Below, piece by piece: positions 23,048-32,702 of a DNA stretch of 64,000 nucleotides (its first letter is position 1; every line of letters starts with the position of its first letter). The position numbers were made by a program, and so were the translations under genes. This DNA comes from Tumebacillus amylolyticus. GTDB lineage: Bacteria > Bacillota > Bacilli > Tumebacillales > Tumebacillaceae. Below the pieces are notes generated by a model, which was given only the letters and a program-made list of their open reading frames with translations, did not search any database and was not told the DNA's origin. The stretch spans positions 1,267,344-1,331,343 of the forward strand of contig NZ_JAEQNB010000001.1 in NCBI RefSeq assembly GCF_016722965.1, read 5' to 3'.

Positions 23048-25198
23048 ATGCAACCGAAAATCGCGTATTTCAGTGCCGAGTTTGGTTTGAGTGAATCCCT
23101 TCCGATCTATTCCGGAGGTCTTGGCGTATTGGCGGGGGACCATGTGAAAGCGGCCAACGACTTGGAACTTCCTCTGGTGGGGGTCGGAGTGTTATATCGC
23201 CGAGGGTATTTTCAACAACGCATCCTCGAAGACGGTTCCCAAGACGCACAATACCCGCCGATGAACCCGGAGGAGTTGCCCGTGCAAGCGGTGCTCGACG
23301 GTCACGGGCACCCGCTCTTCGTCGAAGTGCCGCTTGGAAACCGCCTGATCTACTTGCGCGTCTGGCAGGCGAACGCGGGAAACGTTCCCATCTATTTGAT
23401 GGACGCAGACAACGACCGCAACTCCGACCAAGACCGTCGCTTGACCGACCGTCTCTACGGCGGCGACCAAGAGACGCGAATCGCCCATGAAGTGATCTTG
23501 GGCATCGGCGGCGTGCGTGTTCTGCGCGCGATCGGATTCGAGCCGGACGTGTGGCATATGAACGAAGGGCACGTCGCGTTTCTCGCGTTGGAGCGAATTC
23601 GCGAATACTCCGCACAGGGCGTTTCGTTTGAAACGGCGCTCGAGGCGGTGAAAGCCTCCACCGTTTTTACCACGCACACGCCCGTACCGGCGGGTCATGA
23701 CCAGTTCTCCTTCGAATTGATGGACCGCTACTTGGGAGACTACTTCTGGCAGTTGGGCGCCGACCGTGCGAAGATCTTGGGTCTGGGCCGCCACAACGAC
23801 AAATTCAACATGACACGCCTCGCGTTCCAGACCGCTTCAAAAGTCAACGGCGTCTCCAAACTTCACGCCGAAGTGACGAAGGAACTTTTTCACAAGTGGT
23901 GTCCCGACATCCCGCCCCAAGACATTCCCGTGGAAGCGGTCACCAACGGCGTTCACACGGAGACGTGGCTTTCTCCTGAACTGAGTGAACTCTACAACCA
24001 ACATCTCGCCTACAACTGGCCGCGTGCCGTCGCCGACCCGCAGACGTGGGTGAAAGTCGAGGAAATCCCCGACGACAAGCTCTGGGGCGCACATCAGTCG
24101 GCAAAGCAACGCATGACCGAACGCTTGAGTCTGCCGAATTTGCAGAACGTGCTGACGATCGGGTTCGCCCGTCGATTTGCGACCTACAAGCGAGCGTACT
24201 TGCTGTTCCAAGACCTCGACCGATTGGAGCGCATCGTCAACCACCCCGATCATCCGGTGGCGTTCGTTTTTGCAGGCAAGGCACATCCGGCCGATCATCC
24301 GGGGCAAGAATTGATCCGTCGCATCGTGGAAGTCTCCAAGATGGAAGGATTTCAAGGCAAGGTCTTCCTCGTCGAAAACTACGACATGAACATCGGACGC
24401 CACTTGGTGCAAGGTGTGGACGTCTGGTTGAACACCCCCGTAAAACCGATGGAAGCCAGCGGCACTTCGGGAATCAAAGCAGCACTCAACGGCGTGCCGA
24501 ACTGTTCTGTTCTCGACGGGTGGTGGGATGAAGGCTACAACGGCGAAAACGGTTGGGCGATTGAAGGCAAGACCGAGGGCGGGCGGGGCTACCAAGATTG
24601 GGTGGACGGTGAAACGCTCTATCGCGTTTTGGAAACGGAGATCGCGCCTCTGTACTACCGCCGTGGCGAAGGGGGAGTTCCGCACGACTGGGTCACCGTT
24701 ATGAAAAACTCCATTCGCACGATCACGCCCGAATTCAGCACCGCACGCATGGTCGGGGAGTATTGGAGTCGCGCCTACGCACCTGTCGCCGAGCGGGGAC
24801 GACGGTTTGCGGCGAACAACTTGGAAGTGGCACAGCGAGTCGGCGCGTATAAGCAGTTCGTCCGCACTTCGTGGGACTCCGTCTACATCCAAGACATCAA
24901 ACTCAGCCCCCACGAGGACGGAACGCGTGTGCAAGCGTGCATCCGATTGGGCCGCATCTGGCATGCGGACGTGCGCGTCGAAGCGGTCGGTTCCGATGGA
25001 CACGGCGGCATTTGGAAGCAAGAATTGCGCCCGGTGACAGAGAATGCCGGCGGGAAGTACCTGTTCGAATGCGACTACCCAAACCGCATCGAAGTCTGGC
25101 GCAAAGCGAACGCCAACATCCGCGTCGTGCCGATTTCCCCGGACTTCTGCAACGATTTCGAGCTGGAACTGACGAGTTGGGGGACGAACTGGCGATAG
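23048..25198 (+). CDS. Alpha-glucan (glycogen/maltodextrin) phosphorylase
   Basis: 716 residues, GT35 family, short form without the long N-terminal extension. Starts PKIAYFSAEFGLSESLPIYS; contains VWHMNEGHVAFLALERI, and near the C-terminus the pyridoxal-phosphate region PVKPMEASGTSGIKAALNGV and GWWDEGYNGENGW. Releases glucose 1-phosphate from alpha-1,4-glucans. Followed by genes for a DUF4912 protein, a branching enzyme/synthase fusion and a sugar nucleotidyltransferase, so storage-polysaccharide turnover is the common theme. Start ATG after GGAGAGGTGGAG. Confidence 0.93.
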   Translation: MQPKIAYFSAEFGLSESLPIYSGGLGVLAGDHVKAANDLELPLVGVGVLYRRGYFQQRILEDGSQDAQYPPMNPEELPVQAVLDGHGHPLFVEVPLGNRLIYLRVWQANAGNVPIYLMDADNDRNSDQDRRLTDRLYGGDQETRIAHEVILGIGGVRVLRAIGFEPDVWHMNEGHVAFLALERIREYSAQGVSFETALEAVKASTVFTTHTPVPAGHDQFSFELMDRYLGDYFWQLGADRAKILGLGRHNDKFNMTRLAFQTASKVNGVSKLHAEVTKELFHKWCPDIPPQDIPVEAVTNGVHTETWLSPELSELYNQHLAYNWPRAVADPQTWVKVEEIPDDKLWGAHQSAKQRMTERLSLPNLQNVLTIGFARRFATYKRAYLLFQDLDRLERIVNHPDHPVAFVFAGKAHPADHPGQELIRRIVEVSKMEGFQGKVFLVENYDMNIGRHLVQGVDVWLNTPVKPMEASGTSGIKAALNGVPNCSVLDGWWDEGYNGENGWAIEGKTEGGRGYQDWVDGETLYRVLETEIAPLYYRRGEGGVPHDWVTVMKNSIRTITPEFSTARMVGEYWSRAYAPVAERGRRFAANNLEVAQRVGAYKQFVRTSWDSVYIQDIKLSPHEDGTRVQACIRLGRIWHADVRVEAVGSDGHGGIWKQELRPVTENAGGKYLFECDYPNRIEVWRKANANIRVVPISPDFCNDFELELTSWGTNWR

Positions 25199-25204
25199 GA
25201 TTTG

Positions 25205-25247
25205 AAAAAAGTGATGGGGCCGCGAGCCTTTCCGTCACTTTTTTTCG
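25205..25247 (+). terminator. Terminator after glucan phosphorylase
   Basis: AAAAAAGTGA ... TCACTTTTTTT arms around a GC-rich loop. Confidence 0.6.
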
Positions 25248-25451
25248 TGTCGAATCAAAAAAGTTTTCTCCTGTTTTCCTAAAATTTCGACACGAGATGG
25301 AGGTTGAATTGGGAATGTTTGGGCATGAGAGCGGATTCACGTGTCGAGCGGTGTCTGCTGAGGGCGAGAGGCGTGTTTTTTGTCAGAAAGGAATCGTGAG
25401 CATGGGCGCGAAACTTAAGCCTAACAAGAGATTTTCACGCTGGAGGAGACC

Positions 25452-26360
25452 ATGAACGCGAACCAAGAACACACAATGTGGATCGAGATCATTCAACGGC
25501 TCGAAGCGGGCGAGATGCAGTCCGAAGTGGCTCGGGCGTATGGCATGTCCCGCGGGAAGTTCAGATATCGTTTGCAAAAATTTATGGAGACGGCAGGCAT
25601 GGCGGAGATCGCCGTGACCTCTCAAGAGATACAGTTTCAAGAGCAAGAACCTTCGATAGAAACGAAGATTGAGTCGACGCCTGTTTCGACGCCGACCCCT
25701 GCGCCGACTTTCGCGACCGAAGCGGCTCCGGTCACAAAACCGGCCCCCGCACAAGTGGCGCTCAAACTCGACACGCCGCTCGTCGATCCCTCTCTGCGCG
25801 ATGCTTCCTTGGTCGACGAAACGTGGAACCGCAGTCACGGCCTGAACCGTCTGGTCGCGATGGTCAAGGAACCGCGCACGCTGTTTGCCTACTGGGAAGT
25901 CAACGAGCAGCGCAAACACCTGATCCAAGAGCACTTCCGCGCCGATTGGAATGTCTTGCCGTTTTGCTTGATCGTCCATGATGTGACCGATTTGCTTTTT
26001 ACCGGCACCAACGCGAATGACAAGATCCGCATCGACGTCAACCCGCGTGCGGAGAGTTGGTACATCCACGGCATCGCACCGGGTCGTCGCTACCAGATCG
26101 ACCTCTGCACCCAGACGATCACCGGCCAACTGTTCACGATCTTGCGTTCGAACATCGTCGAAACCCCGCCGCTTCCGCAAGAGAATCAAGCGAAGCCGCA
26201 CCTGAAATTCAGCACGATCCACCAAGAGACGCCGGACTTCTTGCGCGCCAAGGACGCAGAACTTGCACCGTCCTCTCTGGCCAACGAACCGTGGCACGAC
26301 AAGTTCACCGGCTACAACCTCTCGGAATCGAAAGCATCCGGGGAAGGAGACAAGCTCTAA
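25452..26360 (+). CDS. DUF4912 domain protein with N-terminal HTH-like segment
   Basis: 302 residues. The first 45 form a helix-turn-helix-like unit (QRLEAGEMQSEVARAYGMSR). A Pro/Thr/Ala-rich linker follows (TPVSTPTPAPTFATEAAPVT), then the DUF4912 domain (about 115-240) with LNRLVAMVKEPRTLFAYWEV. The DUF4912 family resembles carbohydrate-binding beta-sandwiches and often occurs beside glycogen genes. Its stop overlaps the start of the GH57-GT4 gene (TAATG), implying coupled translation and a shared pathway. Whether it binds DNA, glucan or both is not known. Confidence 0.82.
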   Translation: MNANQEHTMWIEIIQRLEAGEMQSEVARAYGMSRGKFRYRLQKFMETAGMAEIAVTSQEIQFQEQEPSIETKIESTPVSTPTPAPTFATEAAPVTKPAPAQVALKLDTPLVDPSLRDASLVDETWNRSHGLNRLVAMVKEPRTLFAYWEVNEQRKHLIQEHFRADWNVLPFCLIVHDVTDLLFTGTNANDKIRIDVNPRAESWYIHGIAPGRRYQIDLCTQTITGQLFTILRSNIVETPPLPQENQAKPHLKFSTIHQETPDFLRAKDAELAPSSLANEPWHDKFTGYNLSESKASGEGDKL

Positions 26361-29185
26361 TGGTAAAAGGCTACCTCGCCCTCGTCCTGCACGCACACTT
26401 GCCGTACATCCGACATCCGGAAAGTGAAGCGTACTTGGAGGAACGCTGGCTGTTCGAAGCGATCACAGAAACCTACATCCCGCTCCTGCAGGTCTACCAA
26501 GGACTGCTCGCCGACGGCGTTGAATTTCGCGTCACGATGTCGATTACGCCGACGTTGTTGTCGATGCTGACCGACCCCCTTTTGCAAAAGCGCTACCTCA
26601 AACACCTCACCAAACTGATCGAACTGGCGGAAAAGGAAGTCTTGCGCACCGAATCGCAAGCCCAGCAGTTCAACGGACTGGCCTTCAAATACCTGAACCG
26701 CTTCACGTCTCTGCGGGAGTTCTACCTGCGCTACAACGGCAACTTGATCCCCGCGTTTCGCGAACTGCAAGACCTCGGGAAGTTGGAGATCATCACGTCG
26801 GCGGCGACACACGCGTTTCTCCCGAACGTCATGACGGAGGAAGCCGTCCGCGCTCAATTGCAGACGGCGGTCGACCTGCATACGGAACATTTCGGCCGCG
26901 CCCCGCAAGGCATCTGGTTGCCGGAGTGCGGGTATGCGCCTGAACTTGATCTTTTATTGAAGGAATGCGGTCTGCGTTTCTTCTTCACCGATGCGCACGG
27001 CGTTTCGACCGCCGAGCCTGCTCCGGTGTTTGGCACGGCGTCGCCCGTGCTGACTCCGCACGGCGTGGCGGCGTTTCCACGCGATGTCGAATCGTCCCGC
27101 CAAGTGTGGAGTTCACACGAGGGCTATCCGGGCGACTTCAACTACCGCGAATACTACCGCGACATCGGGTTCGACCTGCCCATCGAAGAGGTGAAAGACT
27201 ACATCCACCCGGACGGCATCCGCATCAACACGGGGATGAAGTACTTCCGCATCACCGGCAAGTCTGAGCAAAAGGAACCCTACAACCCGCAATGGGCGCG
27301 GGAAAAAGCGGCCGAACACGCCGGCAACTTCCTGTTCAACCGCGAACGACAAGTCGAGCATCTGTCCTACCAAATGGGTCGCCGCCCGATCATCGTCGCG
27401 CCCTATGACGCGGAGTTGTACGGGCACTGGTGGTACGAAGGCCCGCAATGGTTGGACATGCTCTTGCGCAAGATGCACTTCGACCAGACGACGATCAAAA
27501 CGATCACACCTTCCGAATACTTGGGTCTCTATCCGGACTTCCAAGTATGCCGTTTGCCCATGTCTTCCTGGGGGAGAGGCGGCTACTCGGATGTTTGGTT
27601 GCGCAGTGAGAACGATTGGATCTATCCGGCGTTGCATCGCATGGAGACTTGCATGATCGACTTGGCGAACTCGTTTGCAGAGCCGTCCGACTTGGAACGC
27701 CGAGCGCTCAACCAAGCGTCTCGCGAGCTGATGCTGGCACAGAGCAGCGACTGGGCGTTCATCATGGACAACAAAACGATGGTCGACTATGCCGTGAAAC
27801 GCACCAAGCACCACGTCAATCGCTTTGACGCCCTCTACGGCATGTTGAAAAAAGGCAACCTCAACGCGATGTGGTTGTCCAAAATCGAGCTCCTCGACAA
27901 TCTCTTCCCGGCCATCAACTTCGAGGCGTATCGTTCCAAACACGAACTGCGCCAATTCGCCCCTTCGACTTCACCGGTCGTGCTCCTGCTCTCGTGGGAG
28001 TTCCCGCCGATGACCGTCGGTGGTTTGTCTCGCCATGTGTACGACCTGACCCGCTATCTCGTGAAAAACGGCTGGGACGTGCACGTCGTCACCACCGAAG
28101 CGGAGGGCGCACCGTTTGAGGAAGTCGTCGAAGGAGTTCACGTTCACCGCGTTCACGTCATGAAGCCGGACGGAGCTGAATTTGAGCACTGGGCGTTCCA
28201 ATTGAACCTCATGATGATCGACACCGTGCAGGGGTTGCAGGACGCAGGTTTGAAATTCGACCTGATCCACGCCCACGACTGGCTGGTGGCCTACGCCGCC
28301 GAAATGATCAAAAAAACAAGCGGTGTTCCGCTCGTTTCCACGATTCACGCGACGGAGCACGGGCGCAATCACGGGATTCACACCGACCTGCAACGCTACA
28401 TCCACGGTCTGGAATGGAAACTCACCTACGAATCGCAGCGCGTCATCCTCTGCTCCACGTACATGCAGCGGGAAGTGGAGCAGGTCTTCCACCTGCCGTC
28501 CGACAAATTGGACGTCATCCCGAACGGCGTGGACCCGGAGATGTTGCGTCCGACCGCGCTCGCAGAAGCGGGCAAGGGCGTTTTTGCCAAAGAGGGTGAG
28601 AAGTTGGTGATGTTCGTGGGCCGTCTGGTGCGGGAAAAAGGCGTTCACACGCTGTTGAACGCCGTCCCGATGATCGTGGACGAGTTCCCGGAAACCCGCT
28701 TCGTCATCGCGGGCAAGGGTCCGTCGATGGAATCGCTCCGAGAGCAAGCACACGCGATGGGGATCGCGGATCGTGTGCGGTTCACCGGGTTTATCTCCGA
28801 TGAAGATCGCAACTCCCTGTTCCAAGAAGCGGACGTGGCGGTGTTCCCGAGCTTGTACGAACCGTTTGGCATCGTGGCGCTCGAAGCGATGGCGGCGAAT
28901 ACGCCGGTCGTGGTGTCGGACGTCGGGGGCTTGGGCGATGTGGTGCAGCACGGGCGCAACGGGTTGAAGATGTACCCGGACGATGCGCACTCGCTGGCGT
29001 TGCAAGTGAAGAGTTTGCTTCGCGATGCGGAGTTTGGCAAGCGTCTGGCGCAGACCGCGTTGGACGAGATCGACCACTACAACTGGAATTGCATCGCAAG
29101 GCAGACGACCAAGGTGTATCACAAAGCGTTGGGGCTGGATGTCCGCGTGCCGACCGTTTTAGAAGCGGCGGCGGCGATGGAGTAG
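26360..29185 (+). CDS. GH57 branching enzyme - GT4 glycogen synthase fusion
   Basis: 941 residues. Part 1 (1 to about 525): GH57 1,4-alpha-glucan branching enzyme starting YLALVLHAHLPYIRHPE, predicted nucleophile Glu189 in GIWLPECGYAPE, acid/base Asp350 in YDAELYGHWWYEGP, then the DUF1957-type helical domain. Part 2 (from about 533): GT4 glycosyltransferase beginning LLLSWEFPPMTVGGLSRHVY, with FVGRLVREKGV and the E-x7-E motif EPFGIVALE (833-841). Together these would elongate and branch an alpha-glucan. The open frame crosses the joint without interruption, so it is a true fusion, not adjacent genes. Start ATG overlaps the previous stop. Confidence 0.92.
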   Translation: MVKGYLALVLHAHLPYIRHPESEAYLEERWLFEAITETYIPLLQVYQGLLADGVEFRVTMSITPTLLSMLTDPLLQKRYLKHLTKLIELAEKEVLRTESQAQQFNGLAFKYLNRFTSLREFYLRYNGNLIPAFRELQDLGKLEIITSAATHAFLPNVMTEEAVRAQLQTAVDLHTEHFGRAPQGIWLPECGYAPELDLLLKECGLRFFFTDAHGVSTAEPAPVFGTASPVLTPHGVAAFPRDVESSRQVWSSHEGYPGDFNYREYYRDIGFDLPIEEVKDYIHPDGIRINTGMKYFRITGKSEQKEPYNPQWAREKAAEHAGNFLFNRERQVEHLSYQMGRRPIIVAPYDAELYGHWWYEGPQWLDMLLRKMHFDQTTIKTITPSEYLGLYPDFQVCRLPMSSWGRGGYSDVWLRSENDWIYPALHRMETCMIDLANSFAEPSDLERRALNQASRELMLAQSSDWAFIMDNKTMVDYAVKRTKHHVNRFDALYGMLKKGNLNAMWLSKIELLDNLFPAINFEAYRSKHELRQFAPSTSPVVLLLSWEFPPMTVGGLSRHVYDLTRYLVKNGWDVHVVTTEAEGAPFEEVVEGVHVHRVHVMKPDGAEFEHWAFQLNLMMIDTVQGLQDAGLKFDLIHAHDWLVAYAAEMIKKTSGVPLVSTIHATEHGRNHGIHTDLQRYIHGLEWKLTYESQRVILCSTYMQREVEQVFHLPSDKLDVIPNGVDPEMLRPTALAEAGKGVFAKEGEKLVMFVGRLVREKGVHTLLNAVPMIVDEFPETRFVIAGKGPSMESLREQAHAMGIADRVRFTGFISDEDRNSLFQEADVAVFPSLYEPFGIVALEAMAANTPVVVSDVGGLGDVVQHGRNGLKMYPDDAHSLALQVKSLLRDAEFGKRLAQTALDEIDHYNWNCIARQTTKVYHKALGLDVRVPTVLEAAAAME

Positions 29186-29281
29186 GAAAAACGGAGACAT
29201 GAGAGATGGGAGGCCGTCCGTAGGGAAAGCGGAGGGCCCGAGCTGCCGGATGAAACGAACACCTGAGAGGAGCGTGCCGCA

Positions 29282-30019
29282 ATGAAAGCTGTGATCATGG
29301 CTGGAGGTCAAGGTACTCGCCTGCGACCGTTGACAGACAGAATGCCGAAACCGATGGTGCCGCTTTTGGATCGACCTTGTATGGAGTACATACTCGACTT
29401 GCTCAAGCGCCACGGAATCACCGACATCGCCGTCACATTACAATACCTGCCAGACGTGATCAAGCAGCACTTCGGCGACGGCTCTGCGTATGGAGTTCGT
29501 TTGCACTACTTTGAGGAGTACAGCCCGCTCGGTACAGCGGGCAGCGTGAAAAACGCCGCCGACTTCCTCGACGAAACGTTTTTGGTCATCAGCGGCGATG
29601 CCTTGACCGACTTTGATCTGACGCACGCGATGAACTTCCACCGAGACGCTCAAGCGCTCGGGACGATGGTTCTTACGCAAGTGGACGACCCGACGAGATT
29701 CGGCGTCGTGACAACGGCGGAGGACGGGCGGATCGTAAGGTTCCAAGAAAAGCCGAGCTGGGACGAAGTGTTTAGCCATACGGTGAACACGGGAATTTAC
29801 GTATTGGAACCGCAGATCTTGGAGTTCTTCGAGCACGGGCAGAAGTACGACTTCAGCTCTCAACTTTTTCCTCAAGTGTTGGCTCAAGGACTCCCGCTCT
29901 ACGGCTGCATCGGCCGGGGGTACTGGTCCGACATCGGCACGCCCGACCAATACCGCGAAACCCAGATCGACATGATCTACGGCCGTGTCAAAACGAACAT
30001 CTACAAACTTGCTATTTAG
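29282..30019 (+). CDS. Sugar-phosphate nucleotidyltransferase
   Basis: 245 residues. N-terminal signature [31 protein letters not shown], then [18 protein letters not shown] and FQEKPSW, and near the end [12 protein letters not shown]. It lacks a C-terminal left-handed helix domain, so it is a minimal enzyme of the glucose-1-phosphate/mannose-1-phosphate nucleotidyltransferase family. Close to glycogen genes it may make ADP- or UDP-glucose for the GT4 domain upstream, but GDP-mannose or other products are possible. Terminator follows. Confidence 0.88.
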   Translation: MKAVIMAGGQGTRLRPLTDRMPKPMVPLLDRPCMEYILDLLKRHGITDIAVTLQYLPDVIKQHFGDGSAYGVRLHYFEEYSPLGTAGSVKNAADFLDETFLVISGDALTDFDLTHAMNFHRDAQALGTMVLTQVDDPTRFGVVTTAEDGRIVRFQEKPSWDEVFSHTVNTGIYVLEPQILEFFEHGQKYDFSSQLFPQVLAQGLPLYGCIGRGYWSDIGTPDQYRETQIDMIYGRVKTNIYKLAI

Positions 30020-30066
30020 AAAAAAAGCCCATGCCTTCCGCTCCCCGGAGGTTTGGGCTTTTTTGT
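30020..30066 (+). terminator. Terminator after nucleotidyltransferase
   Basis: AAAAAGCCC / GGGCTTTTTT arms with inner pairing CTTCCG / CGGAGG. Confidence 0.8.
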
Positions 30067-30155
30067 ACAGGCACCAATCCGTCCTTTCCCGCTTATCATG
30101 AGGTTATCCACCCCCATTCGTGTTCAGAATGGTCGTAGAAGGGAGAGATGACCCC

Positions 30156-31190
30156 ATGAAAGCTCTGCACGACTTGTTGGAGGCGATGCGCCTGCCCAAT
30201 GGGGCCTATGTGGCAAGCCCCTCCAGCGACTATTCCTACGTTTGGATTCGAGATATCGCCTATACGGTCTTACCTTATCTCCACTCCGATTGCGGTCGAT
30301 ACGAAGCCGCCTACCATGCGCTCCTCGATCTGTTCCGCCAGTACGAATGGAAGATCGACATCCACACCCGCCAGAAGCCGGTGCTTCCCTACGAATACAT
30401 TCACGCCCGTTATTCCGTGGACCTCCGCGAGGTGCCTGATCCCTGGGGCCATGCCCAGAACGACTCCATCGGCCTGTTCCTCTGGGGACTCGGCGAGGGC
30501 GTTCGCCACGGCAAACCCCTCATCCGCGACTCTCGCGACCACGACATCGTGCAAAAACTCGTCTACTACCTCGGCTGCCTCCAATATTGGCAAGAACCGG
30601 ACAACGGCATCTGGGAGGAGAACGTCGAAGTTCACGCCTCGTCTGTCGGAGCCTGCGTCGCCGGTTTGAAAGCGGTCTCGCTGCTCGTCAACGTCCCGCC
30701 GGAATGGATTCAAAAAGGGGAAGAGACGCTCAAGAATCTCCTCCCCCGCGAAAGTGTCTCCAAAGACACCGACCTCGCACTGCTTTCCTTGATCTACCCC
30801 TACCGAGTCGTCAACCGAGCGACCGCTCTGCGCATCCTCGGCGACATCACGCAAAAACTCGAACGCACCCACGGCGTCATCCGCTACCAAGGGGACCGCT
30901 ATTACAACGAAGGCAGCGAAGCGCAGTGGTGCTTCGGCTTCCCGTGGCTAGGCCTCTGTTACGCAAGCCTTGGCGACCGGCAGAAAGTCGAGCACTACTG
31001 GGCGAAAACAACCGCTCTGCTTCACGCCAACCACGGCAAACTGCCCGAACTCTACATCGGCGGCACGCTTCAACCGAACCAAAACAACCCGCTCGCATGG
31101 GGAGTTTCGATGACGCTCCTCCTCAGCGAGCACGTTCAACCACTCTCGACAACTCCCACGCAGTATGCAAAAAAGGGGACAAGCGCCTAG
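30156..31190 (+). CDS. GH15-type glucoamylase-like protein
   Basis: 344 residues, an all-helical (alpha/alpha)6-type GH15 protein: LPNGAYVASPSSDYSYVWIR, DIAYTV, WGHAQNDSIGLFLWGL and ENVEVHASSVGACVAGL. It lacks a signal peptide, so it is intracellular, and lacks the N-terminal beta domain of many bacterial glucoamylases. Could trim glucan, or hydrolyse trehalose, intracellularly. Relatives also include the helical region of phosphorylase kinase subunits, so enzymatic activity is not assured. Stop codon lies inside the terminator hairpin. Start ATG follows AAGGGAGAG. Confidence 0.8.
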   Translation: MKALHDLLEAMRLPNGAYVASPSSDYSYVWIRDIAYTVLPYLHSDCGRYEAAYHALLDLFRQYEWKIDIHTRQKPVLPYEYIHARYSVDLREVPDPWGHAQNDSIGLFLWGLGEGVRHGKPLIRDSRDHDIVQKLVYYLGCLQYWQEPDNGIWEENVEVHASSVGACVAGLKAVSLLVNVPPEWIQKGEETLKNLLPRESVSKDTDLALLSLIYPYRVVNRATALRILGDITQKLERTHGVIRYQGDRYYNEGSEAQWCFGFPWLGLCYASLGDRQKVEHYWAKTTALLHANHGKLPELYIGGTLQPNQNNPLAWGVSMTLLLSEHVQPLSTTPTQYAKKGTSA

Positions 31191-31208
31191 GCGCCGTCCC
31201 CTTTTTTC
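31171..31208. terminator. Terminator shared by convergent genes
   Basis: GGGGAC (31175-31180) / GTCCCC (31196-31201), extended inside by CGCC / GGCG, with A-run and T-run on either side. Confidence 0.85.
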
Positions 31209-31229
31209 TTGGTGACTGTATTGCGTGAA

Positions 31230-31544
31230 TTACTCCACGATGCCTTGCTGGCTGTCTTCCGTGACTTCCAGCCATTCGTCGAGTACTTTTTTGTCGAGCA
31301 CGCGTGCGGTGATCATCACTTGTTGCTTTTCGTTGAACAGAAGCTTCCAGTCCGCTTCTGCGCCTTCGGCGATGCGAACCGCCATCAAGAGACCCGCCCA
31401 CGCCGCATGACGCTTATACCAAAAGAAAGTCTGCTGTTCCATCATGTACGGATATAAGTCGTCAAACGCGGTATGTTTGCAGGCCAGCGTGCGGTCCAAC
31501 TCTTCCTTTGCCTCCAGGACGTACTTCAAAACGTCAAATGACAT
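31230..31544 (-). CDS. Conserved-looking hypothetical protein
   Basis: 104 residues, soluble, rich in aromatic and acidic residues: AFDDLYPYMMEQQTFFWYKR in the first half, LFNEKQQVMITARVLDKKVL in the second. AAGGAGGGAG precedes the start. No domain recognised; no neighbours that hint at function. Confidence 0.75.
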   Translation of the reverse strand: MSFDVLKYVLEAKEELDRTLACKHTAFDDLYPYMMEQQTFFWYKRHAAWAGLLMAVRIAEGAEADWKLLFNEKQQVMITARVLDKKVLDEWLEVTEDSQQGIVE

Positions 31545-31610
31545 GGGTTTCTCCCTCCTTTGCTTCTCTCTCCATGATACAGCAAGGAAGGCACATGGGG
31601 AAGACTCTGG

Positions 31611-32576
31611 CTAAATCAGGGTCAGCACCAACGACGAAAGCCCGAGGCACGTCGCGATCAGGTAGAGGAACACGACCGCTTGCTTCTGGTTCAGCCCATG
31701 ATCCATCAAACGGTGATGCGCATGGGTGCGGTCCGGCGTGTAGATCGGTTTGCCGTTCAAAGCACGACGGATCGTTACATAAAAAGCGTCAAAGATCGGC
31801 AAGCCCAATGCCACGACCGGCACGAGGACAGAGGCGATGGTGATCGACTTGAATGCGCCGAGAATCGAAATCGCGGCGAGCATGAAGCCGAGGAACATCG
31901 AACCGGTGTCGCCCATGATGATCTTGGCCGGGAAGAAGTTGTGACGCAGATAGCCAAGCGTCGTGCCAACCAGCGTCGCCGTCAGCAAAGCGGTTGTCGT
32001 CTGGCCCATCATCAGCGTGACGACGAGCAACGTACCTGCAGCAATCGCCGCCACGCCGCCCGCCAGCCCGTCCACGCCGTCGAGGAAGTTGAAGGCGTTG
32101 ATGACGCCGACGACCCAGAGAACGGTGAGAACTTGTCCGACAATCGGGTTGAACGTGATGTAGCCGATGTCGCCAAACGGGATGTTCACGCCGTGAACGA
32201 CGGTGCCCGACAAAATCAGCGAGTACGTCGCGACGATCTGCCCGAGGAATTTCGGCAGTGCGGGGAAATCCTTGCCGCGCGTCTTGGCATAGTCGTCGAG
32301 AAACCCGACGATAACCAGCACGGCGATGCCGCCGAGGATGCCCCAGAGCGTCAAGTCGTCATCGGGCGAGTCGCCAAAGCGGTAGATGAAAAAGCTTACG
32401 AACAGAACGAACACTACGATCATGCCGAGTCCGCCCAGCATCGGAAGCGGTTCTTTTTGTTTCTTGCGAGCGTTGGGCTTGTCCACGTAGCCATAGCGGA
32501 GCGCGATCTTGCGGAACATCGCGACGCTTAGGAAGCTACAGAGAGCAGCCGCCAACATCACCCATAGGACGGTCAC
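31611..32576 (-). CDS. tagO: Undecaprenyl-phosphate GlcNAc-1-phosphate transferase (TagO/WecA type)
   Basis: 321 residues, about ten membrane helices. MraY/WecA-family motifs: PNARKKQKEPLPMLGG, FLDDYAKTRGKDFPALPK (Asp pair for Mg), NAFNFLDGVDGLAGG, GDTGSMFLGF and the His-rich loop DRTHAHHRL. Transfers GlcNAc-1-phosphate to undecaprenyl phosphate, starting teichoic acid or other wall polymer synthesis. No other wall-polymer genes lie beside it. Gene symbol by homology; the polymer made here is not determined. Confidence 0.93.
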   Translation of the reverse strand: MTVLWVMLAAALCSFLSVAMFRKIALRYGYVDKPNARKKQKEPLPMLGGLGMIVVFVLFVSFFIYRFGDSPDDDLTLWGILGGIAVLVIVGFLDDYAKTRGKDFPALPKFLGQIVATYSLILSGTVVHGVNIPFGDIGYITFNPIVGQVLTVLWVVGVINAFNFLDGVDGLAGGVAAIAAGTLLVVTLMMGQTTTALLTATLVGTTLGYLRHNFFPAKIIMGDTGSMFLGFMLAAISILGAFKSITIASVLVPVVALGLPIFDAFYVTIRRALNGKPIYTPDRTHAHHRLMDHGLNQKQAVVFLYLIATCLGLSSLVLTLI

Positions 32577-32702
32577 AAAGGGTCCCTCCCAAAAAATTGT
32601 GGATTTTATCTCTCCCTATTGTCATCCCGACTGTCGAACGCTGTCAAGTGGAAAGTATGGTACAGTAGAGGAAGAAGTGGTAAAAGGCAGGAGGTCAAGA
32701 GC

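Noticed and set aside
26057-26359. Upstream extension of the GH57-GT4 frame
   Set aside because: Overlaps the DUF4912 gene in another frame; GH57 family sequence begins at the ATG at 26360.
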